DNA from: Hippopus hippopus
Lineage: Eukaryota > Mollusca > Bivalvia > Cardiida > Cardiidae
Direction of reading: 5' to 3'
Assembly: GCA_946811185.2 (NCBI GenBank)
Contig: OX328104.1
Span: forward strand, 51,630,505-51,694,504
Length of the DNA: 64,000 bases
This document shows, one piece after another, positions 15,119-25,189 of the stretch; position 1 is the first letter of the stretch; the number at the start of each line of letters is the position of its first letter. Position numbers and translations under genes: made by a program. The notes below the pieces were generated by a model. That model was not told where the DNA came from. It did not search any database and was given only the letters and a program-made list of their open reading frames with translations.

Positions 15119-15331
15119 TTAAACATTAGCCTGCTAAGCGCGAATCACTGACCTCTTACGGACAGTGTAGATCCAAGGTCAGACTGCACATAACGCGCAG
15201 TCTGATCTTGGATATACACTGTCCGATTAGGAGATATCGTTCCTCAAAAAATAACTTTGAAATGGCAAAACTTGGGTTGTTACTGTCCGATGAAAGTTTT
15301 ATTTGAAGTTATTTAGCAGGATAAGGGTTAA
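15119..15331. mobile_element. TTAA MITE family 2 (AGATCAGACTGCAC palindrome)
   Basis: TTAA flanks at both ends; the right end reads GCAGGATAAGGG. The centre is a long palindrome in which GGACAGTGTAGATCC...CAGACTGCAC is mirrored by GTGCAGTCTGATCTTGGAT-type sequence. It has the same architecture as copies at 36398, 36881, 37100 and 63696. Confidence 0.8.
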
Positions 15332-15957
15332 CGAAGCTCAGCTCATTTATATAAGTACATGTATAAAGCACACATATCGTCTCGAACACCAAACTTCTCA
15401 ATTGTAAAATTTGTGTCTAATTTACATTTGAATTAGTTCATTTGTTGTCATTCATTTGTTTTGAGTTTTAATCAGTAACTCCCTCTGGGCCAAATTTATA
15501 AACTCTACATTTTCTGATGGCTGAAAATACACTGATCCATCGACACTCGGAAGGATTGCCACACGTTCTGCGCAGCCTGATTTTGATTTATACCGTCCGT
15601 CAGCAGAAGTTGCTAATTTCGTCTGTGATGCAGAATATTCGAAGCCATATATCTGACACTGTTAGGTACTTTTCGTTAGTGACCTCATTTACGAATGAAT
15701 ATACATTGTGAGTGCTGGCCTTCTCCACGGTTATAGGTCATTATCTTCTGCTACGTGGCAATTTTCAAATGCTGACCTAATCAATCTCAGAAGAATATGA
15801 CATGCGCATTTGATACTTTTTGTAGATGCATTTAAGCCCCTTTATACAGAACAAGGCTCAGTCAAGTGTTGGGTTATTTAGGTCAAAGTTACTGAATCCG
15901 AAACAGGCTACCTTAAACCTCTTGTGTTTTTAAGTTGCTTTACTTACGAGATTTTAA
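15332..15957. other. Intergenic sequence with a repeat B half copy
   Basis: A segment at about 15810-15860 (GATGCATTTAAGCCCC, then CAGAACAAGGCTCA) matches the right half of repeat B. GCTCATTTATATAAGTACATG near 15340 repeats a sequence near 15035. No gene is seen. Confidence 0.5.
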
Positions 15958-16185
15958 TTAACCCTTTACCACACAATCCCGACTTTTAACGTCCCTAAGG
16001 ATGAAGCCTTTTGAAAACATTGTGGGAAAGGAGAAAATGCTGGTAACCAGCATTTTCTCCTTTTCCCACAATGTTTTCTACCCTATCGTGTACAAATTTC
16101 GTGATTTGGGTCACCTTTCATTTGTTGTCTGTAAATGCTTTCATTTTGGACCAGTCTAAAATTTTGTCGTTTGGTAGAGTGTTAA
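15958..16185. mobile_element. Palindromic TTAA MITE, full-length copy
   Basis: TTAA on both sides, left end CCCTTTACCACACAATCCC, right end TTTGGTAGAGTG, with the usual central palindrome. Confidence 0.88.
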
Positions 16186-17000
16186 GCGGCCGCTTTATGA
16201 TACCATACGAAGTTTGTCAGAAACAAGTGCCCGAAAGCGTCGACGCATGAACCAAATAATTACATGGCACATTTTTTTTACTCCATATCACTTGACCTCA
16301 TAACAAACTGTTGTCGAGATCTTTAAGCCATTTCTTCATGAACTTTCCAGTACATCGTTGTGGTATAAAGGTAGTCAACATAAATAAGGGTTTGTTGCGT
16401 GAGTAAACGTGGAGTCAATGTGACAAAAGGAGAAATTGAACTTTAAGACATTTTTTTTCTATAGCCACAGTCACTGTTTTCAAAAGTGGTAAGCTGCAAG
16501 ACGAAAACAAAGTAAAATACGGGAGTGAATGAAAACGGACATTTAAAGTTCTTGACGCCCTAATTATTGGCTAATATCATTTTCCAGATCCTGTACTACA
16601 GCTAATTCTACTGCTTTTAATCAATAAAACAAGACATATGGAAAAAAAAGGTATTATGATGCATCGGTGAAAAATATCGACCATGGAGAATTGCGAAAAT
16701 AATTACCACCCCTTTTTCAGATGGCCGCTAATGTATCATAGTCGCATTTTACAGACAAAAATAATGATAATAACCGAAAACATGGAATCTCATAGATATT
16801 TGATCAATAAGAATTATATTATCTTTTCATTTCCTTCAGGGGTTTGCTTTAGCTTTTCTTATGGACTTCATGAGGCTGTGAGGAAAATCGTTCACCAAAG
16901 TGTTAACAACTACTAGCATGTTTGATCTTCTGAAAACCAACAGAAATTTTGGTTGAAAATTCATTTACAGAACTGAAAATAACGTGAAGTGTTAGCATCT
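16186..17000. other. Intergenic, nothing recognised
   Basis: No repeat boundary, exon or RNA gene could be supported here. A short open frame at 16683-16916 has no recognisable protein features. Confidence 0.45.
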
Positions 17001-17007
17001 TGACCCG

Positions 17008-17266
17008 TTTTATTAGAGCCATTGTATGGCAAAAGGGGCGTAATTTATCTCCGTGATGCATGATACCAAGCAAGACACCACGTGGTCATGGATCCATAAA
17101 ATCCATTATGTCTCACAATCGACTGAATCGTTAGCTAAACTGGTCCTTGGACATACAGAAAACTTACCAATAGCGAAAAGTTTTGGCCCTGGTCGGACTG
17201 CGCAGGCTGACCTGGTCGATACTTTTCGCTGATACATTAAGTCCCCTTTTCTCAGAGCATGGCTTG
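17008..17266. repeat. Interspersed repeat B copy
   Basis: It begins GAGCCATTGTATGGC and ends TCAGAGCATGGCTTG, with a CGGACTGCGCAGGCTGACC core and TACTTTTCGCTGATACATT. Confidence 0.75.
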
Positions 17267-17817
17267 TTCCTTTTGCATTGATGTTGAAATCCGCTATACG
17301 TTCAAGACTGCGAAACAAAAGTCGGCCCCAAATATGTACATATTCACGGAAGAATACTAAATTGTTCTCGAAGGGTATAGGGTTGCAAAATAGGTCAAGT
17401 CCTGCCTCTTTTTTAAAGACCAAAAGCTTAAAGAACTTCGACCTTCCTGTTGTTTTATGTACTAATTGGCCAACCGGATGCTGTTTTTAACAACAAAAAA
17501 AACAAGAGAAAATTTATGCCTTTTATTTAAAGAAATGATGCAACTCCGTACGTCTCATTTAAATAATGGTTATTAAAATATAATTGTTAAATGTCGCAAT
17601 ACACTTGTTTGTATAACACATTACAACTTTCTGCGCGTTACATTTAACCACTATTTAAAACATTGTGGCATAAGAAGACATCGTTCTTTACGAGCAGTTT
17701 CTCCTCCGGCCACAATAATTTCTCGTATACAATGTATTTGTATTTATCCTTTGCTCATGTTAATTACCCTGTTGGCTAAATGCGTGTTTAAAGCCGTCTG
17801 CTGCAGTTTTATTTAAT

Positions 17818-17930
17818 TAACTCTTTTCACGCCATGTGCAGGCGAAATCAGGAGTTTTTGCGGACGGTAAAGATCAAGATCAGACTGCACAAAAAGTGCA
17901 GTTGTTAAGTCAAGCCTAAAAAAAAAACAC
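17818..17930. repeat. Fragment of TTAA MITE family 2
   Basis: TTTTGCGGACGG followed by AGATCAAGATCAGACTGCAC and AAAAAGTGCAG matches one arm and the centre of the family 2 palindrome. Confidence 0.55.
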
Positions 17931-17981
17931 CATTCAGAGTTACGGGGTATTTTATTTTGCAGCCGTCGACAGGGGTCGAGT

Positions 17982-18210
17982 TTAACCCTTTACCAAACAA
18001 TCAGAATTTTAACGACCTTGAGAAGGAAGCTTTTTGAAAACATTACGGGGAAAAGGAGAAAATGCTGGTAACCAGCATTTTCTCCTTTTCCCACAATGTT
18101 TTCTATCCTATCAAAGAAAAAATACACCATTTGAGCCACACTGAAATCGTCGTCTGCAAAGTCTTTCAATTTGGACAAAGCTGAAAGTTTGTCGTCTGGT
18201 AAAGGGTTAA
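17982..18210. mobile_element. Palindromic TTAA MITE, full-length copy
   Basis: TTAA flanks; ends CCCTTTACCAAACAATC and CGTCTGGTAAAGGG; central palindrome intact apart from ATTACGGGG against CCCACAATG. Confidence 0.88.
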
Positions 18211-18567
18211 ATACTTGGCCCTGAAAGAGTTAAGGTGTTAATGACTTACTAAAAACATAACTCGGCATATTTTGGCAAATTCTACAAAGTTTGATTTCAG
18301 CTACGTAGGTCTACTTTTTTGGTTGTTTAGTTGAAGGCTAAACATTGTTTTTAACTCATTTTGATTTAAATGAGAAATACATACTTTGGCTCATTGTCTA
18401 CCACCTGCTCGTGACTTTTTGCTCATTCTGACAGACTACTTGTGTGAACATTTATTTCCAATGACGTTCAGTTCAAATCTAATGTGGGATGGGAGGAAGG
18501 GAAAAATCGTGTTCATCAGTCAGAGGACGGATGCCTGACGTAAACGCTAATTAAAACTCAAAGTGGT

Positions 18568-18575
18568 TATAAAAA
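18568..18575 (+). promoter_or_regulatory. TATA box of the secreted VWC-domain gene
   Basis: TATAAAAA lies about 55 nt upstream of the ATG at 18623, a normal distance for a short 5' leader. Confidence 0.6.
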
Positions 18576-18622
18576 TAAGAGTGTGAACAAAATCGGGTCA
18601 TTTCCAATACAGCTCGAGAGAG

Positions 18623-18806
18623 ATGAGGGTCGCACATCTGATAGTACTTTTATTTACTTTAAACTTGAGCTGTTCCTATGGACAACTTGTTGTGGAAAGC
18701 TCGGACTCGTCCTCGTCGCTGAGCCATGAGAGTAACTACTCGATGGTACACTCTCATAGCGGCGGTCATGGTGGAGGGTACTATCCGTATGAAACAACAA
18801 CCCGCG
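18623..18806 (+). CDS. Secreted VWC-domain protein, exon 1 (signal peptide)
   Basis: This is the start of a plus-strand secreted protein. MRVAHLIVLLFTLNLSCSYG is a typical signal peptide with a likely cleavage after CSYG. A serine-rich and Gly/His-rich linker (SSDSSSSLSHESNYS, GGHGGGYYPYETTTR) follows. The donor is GTACGT at 18807, leaving one base (G) of a split codon. The next compatible exon is the VWC exon at 35628, which starts with the two bases completing an Asp codon. The intron between is 16,821 bp and contains the Polinton-type element. I do not recognise the gene; extracellular location follows from the signal peptide and VWC cysteines. Confidence 0.8.
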
Positions 18807-19623
18807 GTACGTCTGTCTGTCTGTCTGTCTCTCTCTCTGTCTCCGTACGTCTAAAGCTCGCTCGGGCAAGAAAGGTTTCTAGGTTAGTTAGTTTTTGTTT
18901 TAATTGTTATTGTTTAAATTTGCAAAATAATTGTAATAAAACACGCTGATACACTGTTTCAATAACCCTCTCTCTCTCTAGGAGACGGTTATTTATAGAG
19001 TACTACCCATATGTAATTTGTGCCGGACTGGCTTTGGCCACTGTTTTCGTTGCTTTTTAATTTTTCGAATTTCTGAACACGCCTACTTTACCTAAGTGAA
19101 CGAAAGAAATTTAAGATCGCTTGGATGTTATGCCTATGTGTTTTCTTAGTACAGATAACTGTCTCCGAAGGCGATTTTAGTTTTTGACTGGTCGCGGTGC
19201 ACAGTAAATGTCCAAATATGAAAAGAGGCACTGTAAACGTCTTATTATTGAGAATAATGTTTTTCTGTGCAAAAGTTGTTGATTATTTTTGTTTAGAGTG
19301 TCAAACTATTTAGACAAAAGTCCTTACGATTTCAGGCAAAAAATAACTAGATGTAGTCACTGTGTAGTATTCCTGAATGATCCATTTTTCGGCGTAGCTG
19401 AATGTGCAGAATTTTGACCTACTTTTTGGTATAATGTTCAAATGAATAAATAGAAATTTGCGATTTGTTAAAAATACGGACATGTTCATTCTGCGGGAAC
19501 CTGCAGACCTACCGGTATTGGTGGGCAAATTTACGGCGTCTAATCTTTTTAAAAGATATTTCTTGTTAGTTATCCTTGCAAAATGATATTTTTTAGTGAA
19601 AAATTGGTCCGATAGTAAATAAT

Positions 19624-19885
19624 TGAGCAATGCTCTGTGAAAAGAGGGCTTAGTGATCTGCAAGAAGTATCGACCATCTCAGCCTGCGCAGTCTGCGCAG
19701 GCTGACATTGGTCGAAACTTTTTGCTGCTTGTTAATTTTTTTGCATGCCGAAGGACTACTCTATCACCAGATTGAGTCGATTTTTAGACAAATGTATTTT
19801 ATGGATCCATTGTTATGGGACGACTTTCTCGGTACAAAGCTTCACGGTGCTGTTTTAAGTTCGCTTTTCCCACAGCATGGCTCAA
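19624..19885. repeat. Interspersed repeat B copy
   Basis: Ends TTGAGCAATGCTCTGTGAAA and CACAGCATGGCTCAA; a central palindrome GCCTGCGCAGTCTGCGCAGG. Confidence 0.8.
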
Positions 19886-20965
19886 TATGTGCAGCAAGTC
19901 ATGAAATTTCTTTTTTCATGGCTTAGTGCGGGGTATTAAGTGGTCACATGATGTAATTTCTCAATGAAAAACAACTGAACAAATGATTGAATTATCAATA
20001 AAAAGAAAGGATTGCAAAAATCTGTAATTAGACGCAAATCGCCATCTTCGCTGATAGCACAATTCGGGCCGTTTTAAGCCATTTTCATCAGGGTTGTGAT
20101 GTTTTTCTGCTTTACAATGCACGGCGACTTTGATGCTATGCATCGATATATTCTTTTAGATCTATATTTGCATACTGACACGAAACAATTTATTCTACCA
20201 AACACCAGTCCTTATATAGTCGGTTGCCCATGGCACTTTGAACTTTACTATCTTAAAGATACATTTTTACAGCCTGGAAAAAAACGATGTTAAAACTTTA
20301 TAGTGTGTAGAATGGTTCAGCTTGTATAACCATAGATAAATAATCGATGAATATCGTGTACGAGATAAAGGAACGAAAGGGACATGTCTTTGATTTAAAC
20401 CCGGAAACGACAGCAGTGCTTTCTTTAATGTCCCCAAGAGAATGAAACGCATTTTTTTATCGGTCGTAATCTGTGCCACCTTGTAACCGTCGGGGGGGGG
20501 GGGGGGGAACCATTTGCATGAAGACACAAGAATGATTATAGTTTCATAACATAAAGATAGAATGGTTTTAAAGAAACAGGCTGAAAACGAGTAAAGATGT
20601 ATCTTTAAGATAACTGGCTGATAAAATCTCGTTCTCGTATTGGATTAATGAAGCATTTTATTAGTTAAAAAATTTGTGGAACTTTTGACCAATGAAATGA
20701 AATGTTGCAAAATACTTGTACGAAAGGATTTTCCTACCCCCAATTCGTAGGTTAGCTCTGATGTACTGTTCGTGAACTACAAAAAAAAAAATAACATCGG
20801 AGATAGCGCATACAGCTGTAGCATTTTTTTTCGAAAGTAACATTAGGGTCGAAATCCCAATTTCCCTGTAACAAAATCCATTAAAAATGTCAAAGCTAGA
20901 CCTTATGTTGGTGAATTTCAAATGAAATACGAAGTCAGATTGTTTGAACAAACACTATTCATGCT

Positions 20966-20971
20966 CACATA
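20966..20971. repeat. Left target-site duplication CACATA
   Basis: The 6-bp CACATA immediately before the left terminus is repeated exactly at 35004-35009 after the right terminus. A 6-bp duplication is the Polinton/Maverick hallmark. Confidence 0.95.
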
Positions 20972-21500
20972 AGTAGTAAAGGAGGAGAGCATATACCCCT
21001 GCCAGGCCAGGGCAGGGGTCTATGCTCTCCTCCCTGAGTGGGCTACATCACCACCCCTGAAAGAAATTTGTCCCTATTCTGCCATCCTGAAAGAATTTAT
21101 CCCTTGCAAAAGTTCACAAAAGGTCCGAAAAGTTGCGAGTAAGCGATAAAGTCCGAGATTCCGCATGAAAATGTTACTATAAATAGAATCATAGCATTGA
21201 AAATGGCGGCCTTGTGACTGACAGTCTGGGTAAAAATCCACCCCAAAGAGACTACCCTGAGTGGAATTTTTCTGCAAAAAAGGGAAAGGGGGAGAGGGGG
21301 TCAAAAATGATACATCTTCGAGTGCTCTATAGGGATCTGTCAGGCCTGATCACTGAGTTGGACTTAGTTTTTTCACCCTATGAATGATTTTCTCTCTTTC
21401 TAAAAGCCTGATCACTGAGTTGGACTTAGTTTTTTTCTTCGCCTACGTATGATTTTTTCTTTCTAAATACCTGGACATTGAGTTGGACTTAGTTTTTTCT
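20972..21500. repeat. Left terminal inverted repeat
   Basis: Reverse complement of 34482-35003 with only scattered differences, for example one base at the TGAGTGG/TGAGCGG position and a short C/G-run length change. Beyond about 21500 the arms stay related but differ in copy number of internal repeats. A 76-codon open frame inside it is present in both copies and probably reflects only the duplication. Confidence 0.93.
20981..21033. repeat. Terminal hairpin of the left TIR
   Basis: Arms 20981-21003 and 21011-21033 pair over 23 positions with one mismatch, with loop AGGCCAG. It lies nine bases inside the very end of the element. The right end carries the identical structure at 34942-34994. 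Confidence 0.92.
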
Positions 21501-21900
21501 TCACCTATGTATGATTTTTCTTTCTAAATGCCTGGACATTGAGTTGGACTTAGTTTTTTCACCCTATGGATGATTTTTTCTCTTTCTAAATGCCTGGACA
21601 TTGAGTTGGACTTAGTTTTTTCTTCACCTATGTATGATTTTTTTCTCTTTCTAATTGCCTGACCATTGACTTGGACTTGGACTTTTTTCTGCATCTCTAT
21701 GAATGATTTCTCTTTTCTAAAAGGAATGTATCCTATATCACTGAGTTGGACTTAGCTTTTTTCACCCTATGAATGATTTTCTCTCTTTCTAAAAGGTTGA
21801 CCATTGAGTTGGACTTAGTCTTTTTCCGCAATTATGAATGATTTTTTCTTTCTAAAAGACTGAGCACTGGGTTGGACTTAGTCTTTTTCTGAGTTTTTTT
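21330..21900. repeat. Tandem array of about 60-bp units (GAGTTGGACTTAG)
   Basis: About nine copies of CTGAGTTGGACTTAGTTTTTT plus CTATGAATGATTTTTCTC-type sequence are arranged in tandem inside the left TIR. Related arrays are at 23405-23760 and, inverted, at 34330-34640. Non-coding; role unknown. Confidence 0.85.
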
Positions 21901-21959
21901 ACTCTTTGCAGTATAACTCTCTGGAGTATAACTCTTTTGGAGTGCATCTCTTCTAAAAG

Positions 21960-22516
21960 AAGTTTGACAATTTGAAGAAATGACAATTTTGAAGAAAGAT
22001 AGAACTTTCGTGGTAATGGTTAGTCCTGAAAAGGACTGCTGGGTTAGCTCTGAAAAGAGCTGTGACAATTTGAAGAAATGACAACTTGAAGATAGAACTT
22101 TCGTCTGACAGCCTGAAGGTAGAACTTTCGTCTGACATCTTGAAGATAGATCTTTCGTGGTAATGGTTAGTCCTGAAAAGGACTGTTGAGTTAGCTCTGA
22201 AAAGAGCTGTGACAATTTGAAGAAATGACAACTTGAAGATAGAACTTTCGTCTGACAGCTTGAAGATAGAACTTTCGTCTGACATCTTGAAGATAGATCT
22301 TTCGTGGTAGATGGTTAGTCCTGAAAAGGACTGTTGGGTTAGCTCTGAAAAGAGCTGTGACAATTTGAAGAAATGACAACTTGAAGATAGAACTTTCGTC
22401 TGACAGCTTGAAGGTAGAACTTTCGTCTGACAATTTGAAGAAATGACAATTTGAAGAAAAGATAGAACTTACGTCTGACAATTTGAAGAAAGGTAGATCT
22501 TCCGTGGTAGATGGTT
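21960..22516 (-). repeat. Tandem array of stem-loops and CGAAAG boxes (left arm)
   Basis: An approximately 147-bp unit is repeated about three times. Each unit holds two 16-nt hairpins and several GAACTTTCGTCTGACA boxes (CGAAAG on the minus strand). Hairpins are at 22022-22037, 22046-22061, 22169-22184, 22193-22208, 22317-22332 and 22341-22356. Read on the minus strand each is NNNNCT-TTTC-AGNNNN. Overlapping open frames through the array are a by-product of the repeat. Confidence 0.9.
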
Positions 22517-22532
22517 AGCCCTGAAAAGGGCT
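22517..22532 (-). terminator. Histone-type 3' stem-loop downstream of the 77-aa gene
   Basis: Minus-strand reading is AGCCCT-TTTC-AGGGCT, preceded by CCAAC and followed by AACCATCTACC and CGGAAG. It fits the metazoan histone mRNA 3' consensus (GGYYCU-UUUC-AGRRCC, flank ACCA) except that the outermost G-C pair is A-T. A second hairpin with a T5 loop, GGTCCT/AGGACC, lies between it and the stop codon (22541-22557). Confidence 0.75.
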
Positions 22533-22562
22533 GTTGGGGTGGTCCTAAAAAAGGACCTGGTT

Positions 22563-22590
22563 TGGAGGTTGTGTTTTTAAGCACAACCTC
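22563..22590. repeat. Perfect 10-bp hairpin over the 3' end of the 77-aa gene
   Basis: GGAGGTTGTG and CACAACCTCC pair around an 8-nt loop. The hairpin overlaps the stop codon region of the 77-aa frame on the minus strand. Confidence 0.8.
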
Positions 22591-22810
22591 CAACCTTTCT
22601 GCAGGCTGGGCAGCTACTTGCTGCCCGCCTCTTTAGCCTCTTCAACTGCTGTTCATCCAGCCCAAAGTCCAACGAGAACGAAGGCTCAGCGTCATCGTTC
22701 CAATCTTCTGTCGATGGTACGACAAACTCCTTCTTCTTGGCGTCCATCTTTTTTTTGGATGACAGCTGCGCAAGCTCGCTGAAGCTCATATCTCTCAAAG
22801 CACACTCCAT
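22577..22810 (-). CDS. 77-aa protein with C-terminal CPxC motif (Polinton-type element)
   Basis: I do not recognise a family. It has a lysine-rich stretch near residues 19-28, an acidic/aromatic middle (EDWNDDAEPSFSLDFGLDEQ), a basic stretch KRLKRRA, and a C-terminus SCPACRKVGGCA. The CPxC...GC ending resembles that of the 88-aa protein (ACPICQANFGCC), suggesting a shared metal-binding or interaction tail. ATG at 22810. The promoter has TATA at 22856-22862, CRE at 22894-22901 and CCAAT boxes at 22974 and 23013. It is followed by a histone-type stem-loop. No equivalent gene is seen in the right arm. Confidence 0.75.
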   Translation of the reverse strand: MECALRDMSFSELAQLSSKKKMDAKKKEFVVPSTEDWNDDAEPSFSLDFGLDEQQLKRLKRRAASSCPACRKVGGCA

Positions 22811-22855
22811 ATTGCAGTAAATTGAAGAGAATGAACGATGTGCGGGAAATGACGC

Positions 22856-23017
22856 TTTTATAGCTTTTCAGACGGATTGATCTAGTTGACCCATGACGTC
22901 ATTTTCTCCTATGTTTTTCCCGCGTCGGCGTTTCATGCTGTTTTGGCTCCAAATTAATGTTATCCAATCAGAATCAGCGTTTTATTTCTAATACTAAATG
23001 TTTTATTGTTGGCCAAT
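22856..23017 (-). promoter_or_regulatory. CRE/CCAAT/TATA promoter cassette (77-aa gene)
   Basis: On the minus strand: two inverted CCAAT boxes (22974-22980, 23013-23017), then GCGGGAAAAAC, a perfect CRE TGACGTCA (22894-22901), and TATAAAA (22856-22862) about 45 nt from the ATG. The cassette recurs at 24273, 31401 (partial) and 33295. Confidence 0.85.
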
Positions 23018-23138
23018 CCGTGGGTTTGTTACATTTTCTTGTTCGGGTTAGAAAAAACTAGAGTTTAACTAACCTATGACTTTTTTGATTATGAGTCTTC
23101 TGACAAAATGAAAAGAAAGATGTTTATTTAAGATAGCT

Positions 23139-23154
23139 AGCCCTGAAAAGAGTT
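23139..23154 (-). repeat. Degenerate histone-type stem-loop
   Basis: AGCCCTGAAAAGAGTT has lost pairing at two positions. It lies just upstream of the second GAGTTGGACTTAG array, consistent with a decayed duplicate of the arm unit. Confidence 0.5.
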
Positions 23155-23404
23155 GCTTTTTTGTACAGAATGCACTTTTTTATCCCCCTCTCTTTCATTT
23201 GATTGATTCCATTTTATCTAGCATTTGCATCAGATGCTCAATTTCATGTCTGATATATCTGAAACGTTCTCTTTCTTCTAACCAGAAGAGCAATGAGAGA
23301 AAAAATGTTAATCCAAACATTGTGCGATACTGCTTCAGGTTTTACGAAAAGTTAATGGTAAATGAGAAAAATAATCAAGAGTTTAGTGTTTTATATGTGT
23401 AATG
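23155..23404. other. Element interior without recognised gene
   Basis: A 67-codon plus-strand frame is present but has no recognisable features and lies in sequence bounded by repeat units. I treat it as unassigned. Confidence 0.4.
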
Positions 23405-23805
23405 GATCACTTTTTAGTTTTTTCATCCTATGAATGATTTTTTCTCTCTAAATGGAATTTGTCCCTATATCGCTGAGTTGAACTTAGTTTTTTCTGCAAT
23501 TATGAATGATTTCTAAATGTCTGAGCACTGAGTTGAACTTAGACTTTTTTTTACCCTATGAATGAATTTTCTTTCTAAAAGCCTGACCATTGAGTTGGAC
23601 TTAGTCTTTTTTGCATCTATGAATGATTTTTTCTCTAAAAGACTGAGCACTGGGTTGGACTTAGCTTTTTTTCATTCTATGAATGAATTCTCTTTTCTTT
23701 TTGCCTAATCATTGAGTTGGGATTAGTCTTTTTTCTGCATCTATGAATGATTCTTACTCTTTGGAGTGTAACTCTTTGGAGTGTAACTCTTTGGAGTGTA
23801 ACTCT
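23405..23805. repeat. Second left-arm array of GAGTTGGACTTAG and CTTTGGAGTGTAA units
   Basis: About six degenerate GTTGGACTTAG units are followed by three CTCTTTGGAGTGTAA repeats at about 23756-23801. The same order occurs at 21330-21950 and, inverted, at 34270-34640. The left arm therefore contains the module twice. Confidence 0.8.
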
Positions 23806-23879
23806 TCTAAAAGAAAGAAGTTTGACAATTTGAAGAAATGACAATTTGAAGAAAGATAGATCTTTCGTGGTAGATGGTT

Positions 23880-23895
23880 AGCCCTGAAAAGGGCT
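23880..23895 (-). terminator. Histone-type 3' stem-loop downstream of the 97-aa gene
   Basis: AGCCCT-TTTC-AGGGCT on the minus strand, followed by AACCATCTACCACGAAAG. It lies 48 nt beyond the stop codon, inside the range usual for histone mRNAs. Confidence 0.78.
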
Positions 23896-23942
23896 GTTTT
23901 TTGAGAAGGGCTGATTTTTTGAAAATATTTATTCAGTATCGG

Positions 23943-24236
23943 TCATTCGCTGTCTGACTCACTCCTTTCAGCGGCGATTTGCGCGCGGAAAAGGCGGTCT
24001 ACCTCCTCTGTTTTTGAAATAACATACTGAAAATACATTTCAAGCATGCCCTCAATAATGAGTTCCTTCATCCGAAGGTTATAACAGAACACCCTGTTAT
24101 TAGCAAGCTCAGCCCTCTCGTATCGTCTTCTCACTCCAGCTAGGCGTTGTTTAAGTAAGACGATTTGCCTCCTTGCTCTTATTAACTTTCGCTCAGCATC
24201 CATCCAAGTACCAAGAAGTGGTGCTATCGTAGCCAT
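23943..24236 (-). CDS. 97-aa basic helical protein, left-arm paralogue
   Basis: Unrecognised family. An N-terminal WMDAERKLIRARRQIVLLKQ stretch continues as a strongly basic, probably alpha-helical region (RLAGVRRRYERAELANN). A more hydrophobic helix (ELIIEGMLEMYFQYVI) and an acidic Ser-rich tail (ERSESDSE) follow. The right arm carries a 104-aa paralogue at 33495-33809. In the aligned 84 residues I count about 12 changes, mostly conservative (I/V, E/Q, S/T), which suggests purifying selection. ATG at 24236; TATA 40 nt upstream, CRE at 24311; histone-type stem-loop downstream. Confidence 0.82.
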   Translation of the reverse strand: MATIAPLLGTWMDAERKLIRARRQIVLLKQRLAGVRRRYERAELANNRVFCYNLRMKELIIEGMLEMYFQYVISKTEEVDRLFRAQIAAERSESDSE

Positions 24237-24272
24237 TGTGAAAATGAAATGTATGGAAAATAAATCGCCGAG

Positions 24273-24434
24273 ATTTATAGTTTTTCAGACGGATTGAACT
24301 AGTTGACCCATGACGTCATTTTCTCCTATGTTTTTCCCGCGTCGGCGTTTCATGCTGTTTTGGCTCCAAATTAATGTTATCCAATCAGATTCACCGTTGT
24401 TTTTCTATTACTAAATGTTTTATTTTTGTCCAAT
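24273..24434 (-). promoter_or_regulatory. CRE/CCAAT/TATA promoter cassette (97-aa gene)
   Basis: TATAAAT at 24273-24279, TGACGTCA at 24311-24318, CCAATCA at 24381-24387 and CCAAT at 24430-24434, all in the same order and spacing as at 22856-23017. Sequence is nearly identical over about 130 bp. Confidence 0.88.
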
Positions 24435-24583
24435 CCGTGGTTTTGTTACATTTTCTTGTTCGGGTTAGAAAAACTAGAGTGTGACTAATCTATGACTTTT
24501 TTTGATTGTAAATCTTTTGAGTTTTTGACAATTTTGCGTTTTGACAATTTTGAAGAAAGATAGAACTTTCGTGGTAGATGGGT

Positions 24584-24599
24584 AGCCCTGAAAAGGGCT
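24584..24599 (-). terminator. Histone-type 3' stem-loop downstream of the 88-aa gene
   Basis: AGCCCT-TTTC-AGGGCT on the minus strand, followed by ACCCATCTACCACGAAAG, 42 nt past the stop codon. Confidence 0.78.
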
Positions 24600-24640
24600 G
24601 TTTTTTTTTTTTTTTTTTTGAGGCTGTGTTTTTTCCACTT

Positions 24641-24907
24641 CTAATGACAGCACCCGAAATTCGCTTGGCAAATGGGGCATGCTGTAATCTTCCTCCCAAA
24701 TTCGATATCAACCAAGATGATATCCGGTGTTGTCTTTAATAATAGTTGAACTAATCTTTCGCCGAGATCTTTGTATGGCTGTGTTATACGTTGTAGTTGG
24801 TTTTGTTCCTCCTCTCCTACGAGATGCGTGGTTAGTTGCAATAACTGCTGCCCGGCATTTAGATACTCTTGGAGAGCCTCACGTAGTTGATGATTTACCT
24901 CCTCCAT
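24641..24907 (-). CDS. 88-aa protein with C-terminal CPIC/GCC motif (left-arm, intact copy)
   Basis: I chose ATG at 24907 (MEEVNHQLREALQEYL); the frame is open further upstream only through a GTG. The N-terminal 60 residues look helical with heptad leucines (LREALQEYLNAGQQLLQL). The C-terminus is ITACPICQANFGCCH, resembling the tail of the 77-aa protein. A second copy at 32878 in the right arm is broken by an early stop. It uses the second promoter type (24920-25010) and ends in a histone-type stem-loop. No family recognised. Confidence 0.75.
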   Translation of the reverse strand: MEEVNHQLREALQEYLNAGQQLLQLTTHLVGEEEQNQLQRITQPYKDLGERLVQLLLKTTPDIILVDIEFGRKITACPICQANFGCCH

Positions 24908-24919
24908 ATTGATATTGCT

Positions 24920-25060
24920 TCCGAATATTGACACTGTTTTCGAAGTAATCGTTAGCTGAGAGTCAAAGAAATGGTGATTGTATGAAAATAACGCTGGACT
25001 TTACACGTTTACAGAGGATTGAGATTTTTTAAAGAGCTCGGACCGGGTAGAAAGCACATA
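24920..25060 (-). promoter_or_regulatory. Type 2 promoter of the 88-aa gene
   Basis: The stretch CTGTAAACGTGTAAAG, then GCGTTATTTTCATAC and CTCTCAGCTAACGAT, is shared with the regions before 31710 and 32878. The TATA-like core is TGTAAA here and TATAAA in the other two. There is no CRE. Confidence 0.7.
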
Positions 25061-25189
25061 CGTTTTTTCCATGCTACGTTTCATGCTAATATAGCAAAAA
25101 AGTTATGAGACGCTGTATGGAAAAATGTAGACAGAACAAGTCTATTGGGGAAAAACAGAATGAAGAGCTCTATTGTTTTTGAACTTTTA

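Larger units (their letters stand above)
18807..20971. other. Intron 1 (left part) of the VWC gene
   Basis: A short (GTCT)n tract follows the donor at 18811-18830, there is a repeat B copy at 19624-19885, and a G16 run near 20492-20507. No exon is supported. Confidence 0.55.

Noticed and set aside
21074..21304. 76-codon frame in each TIR (second at 34671-34901)
   Set aside because: Near-identical only because the TIRs are near-identical; no start context, promoter or recognisable protein features. It could be tested in diverged elements.
21832..22593. Overlapping frames of 84-136 codons in the left stem-loop array, and 33890-34436 in the right
   Set aside because: They run through tandem repeat units in several frames at once and include the hairpins; no promoter or protein character.
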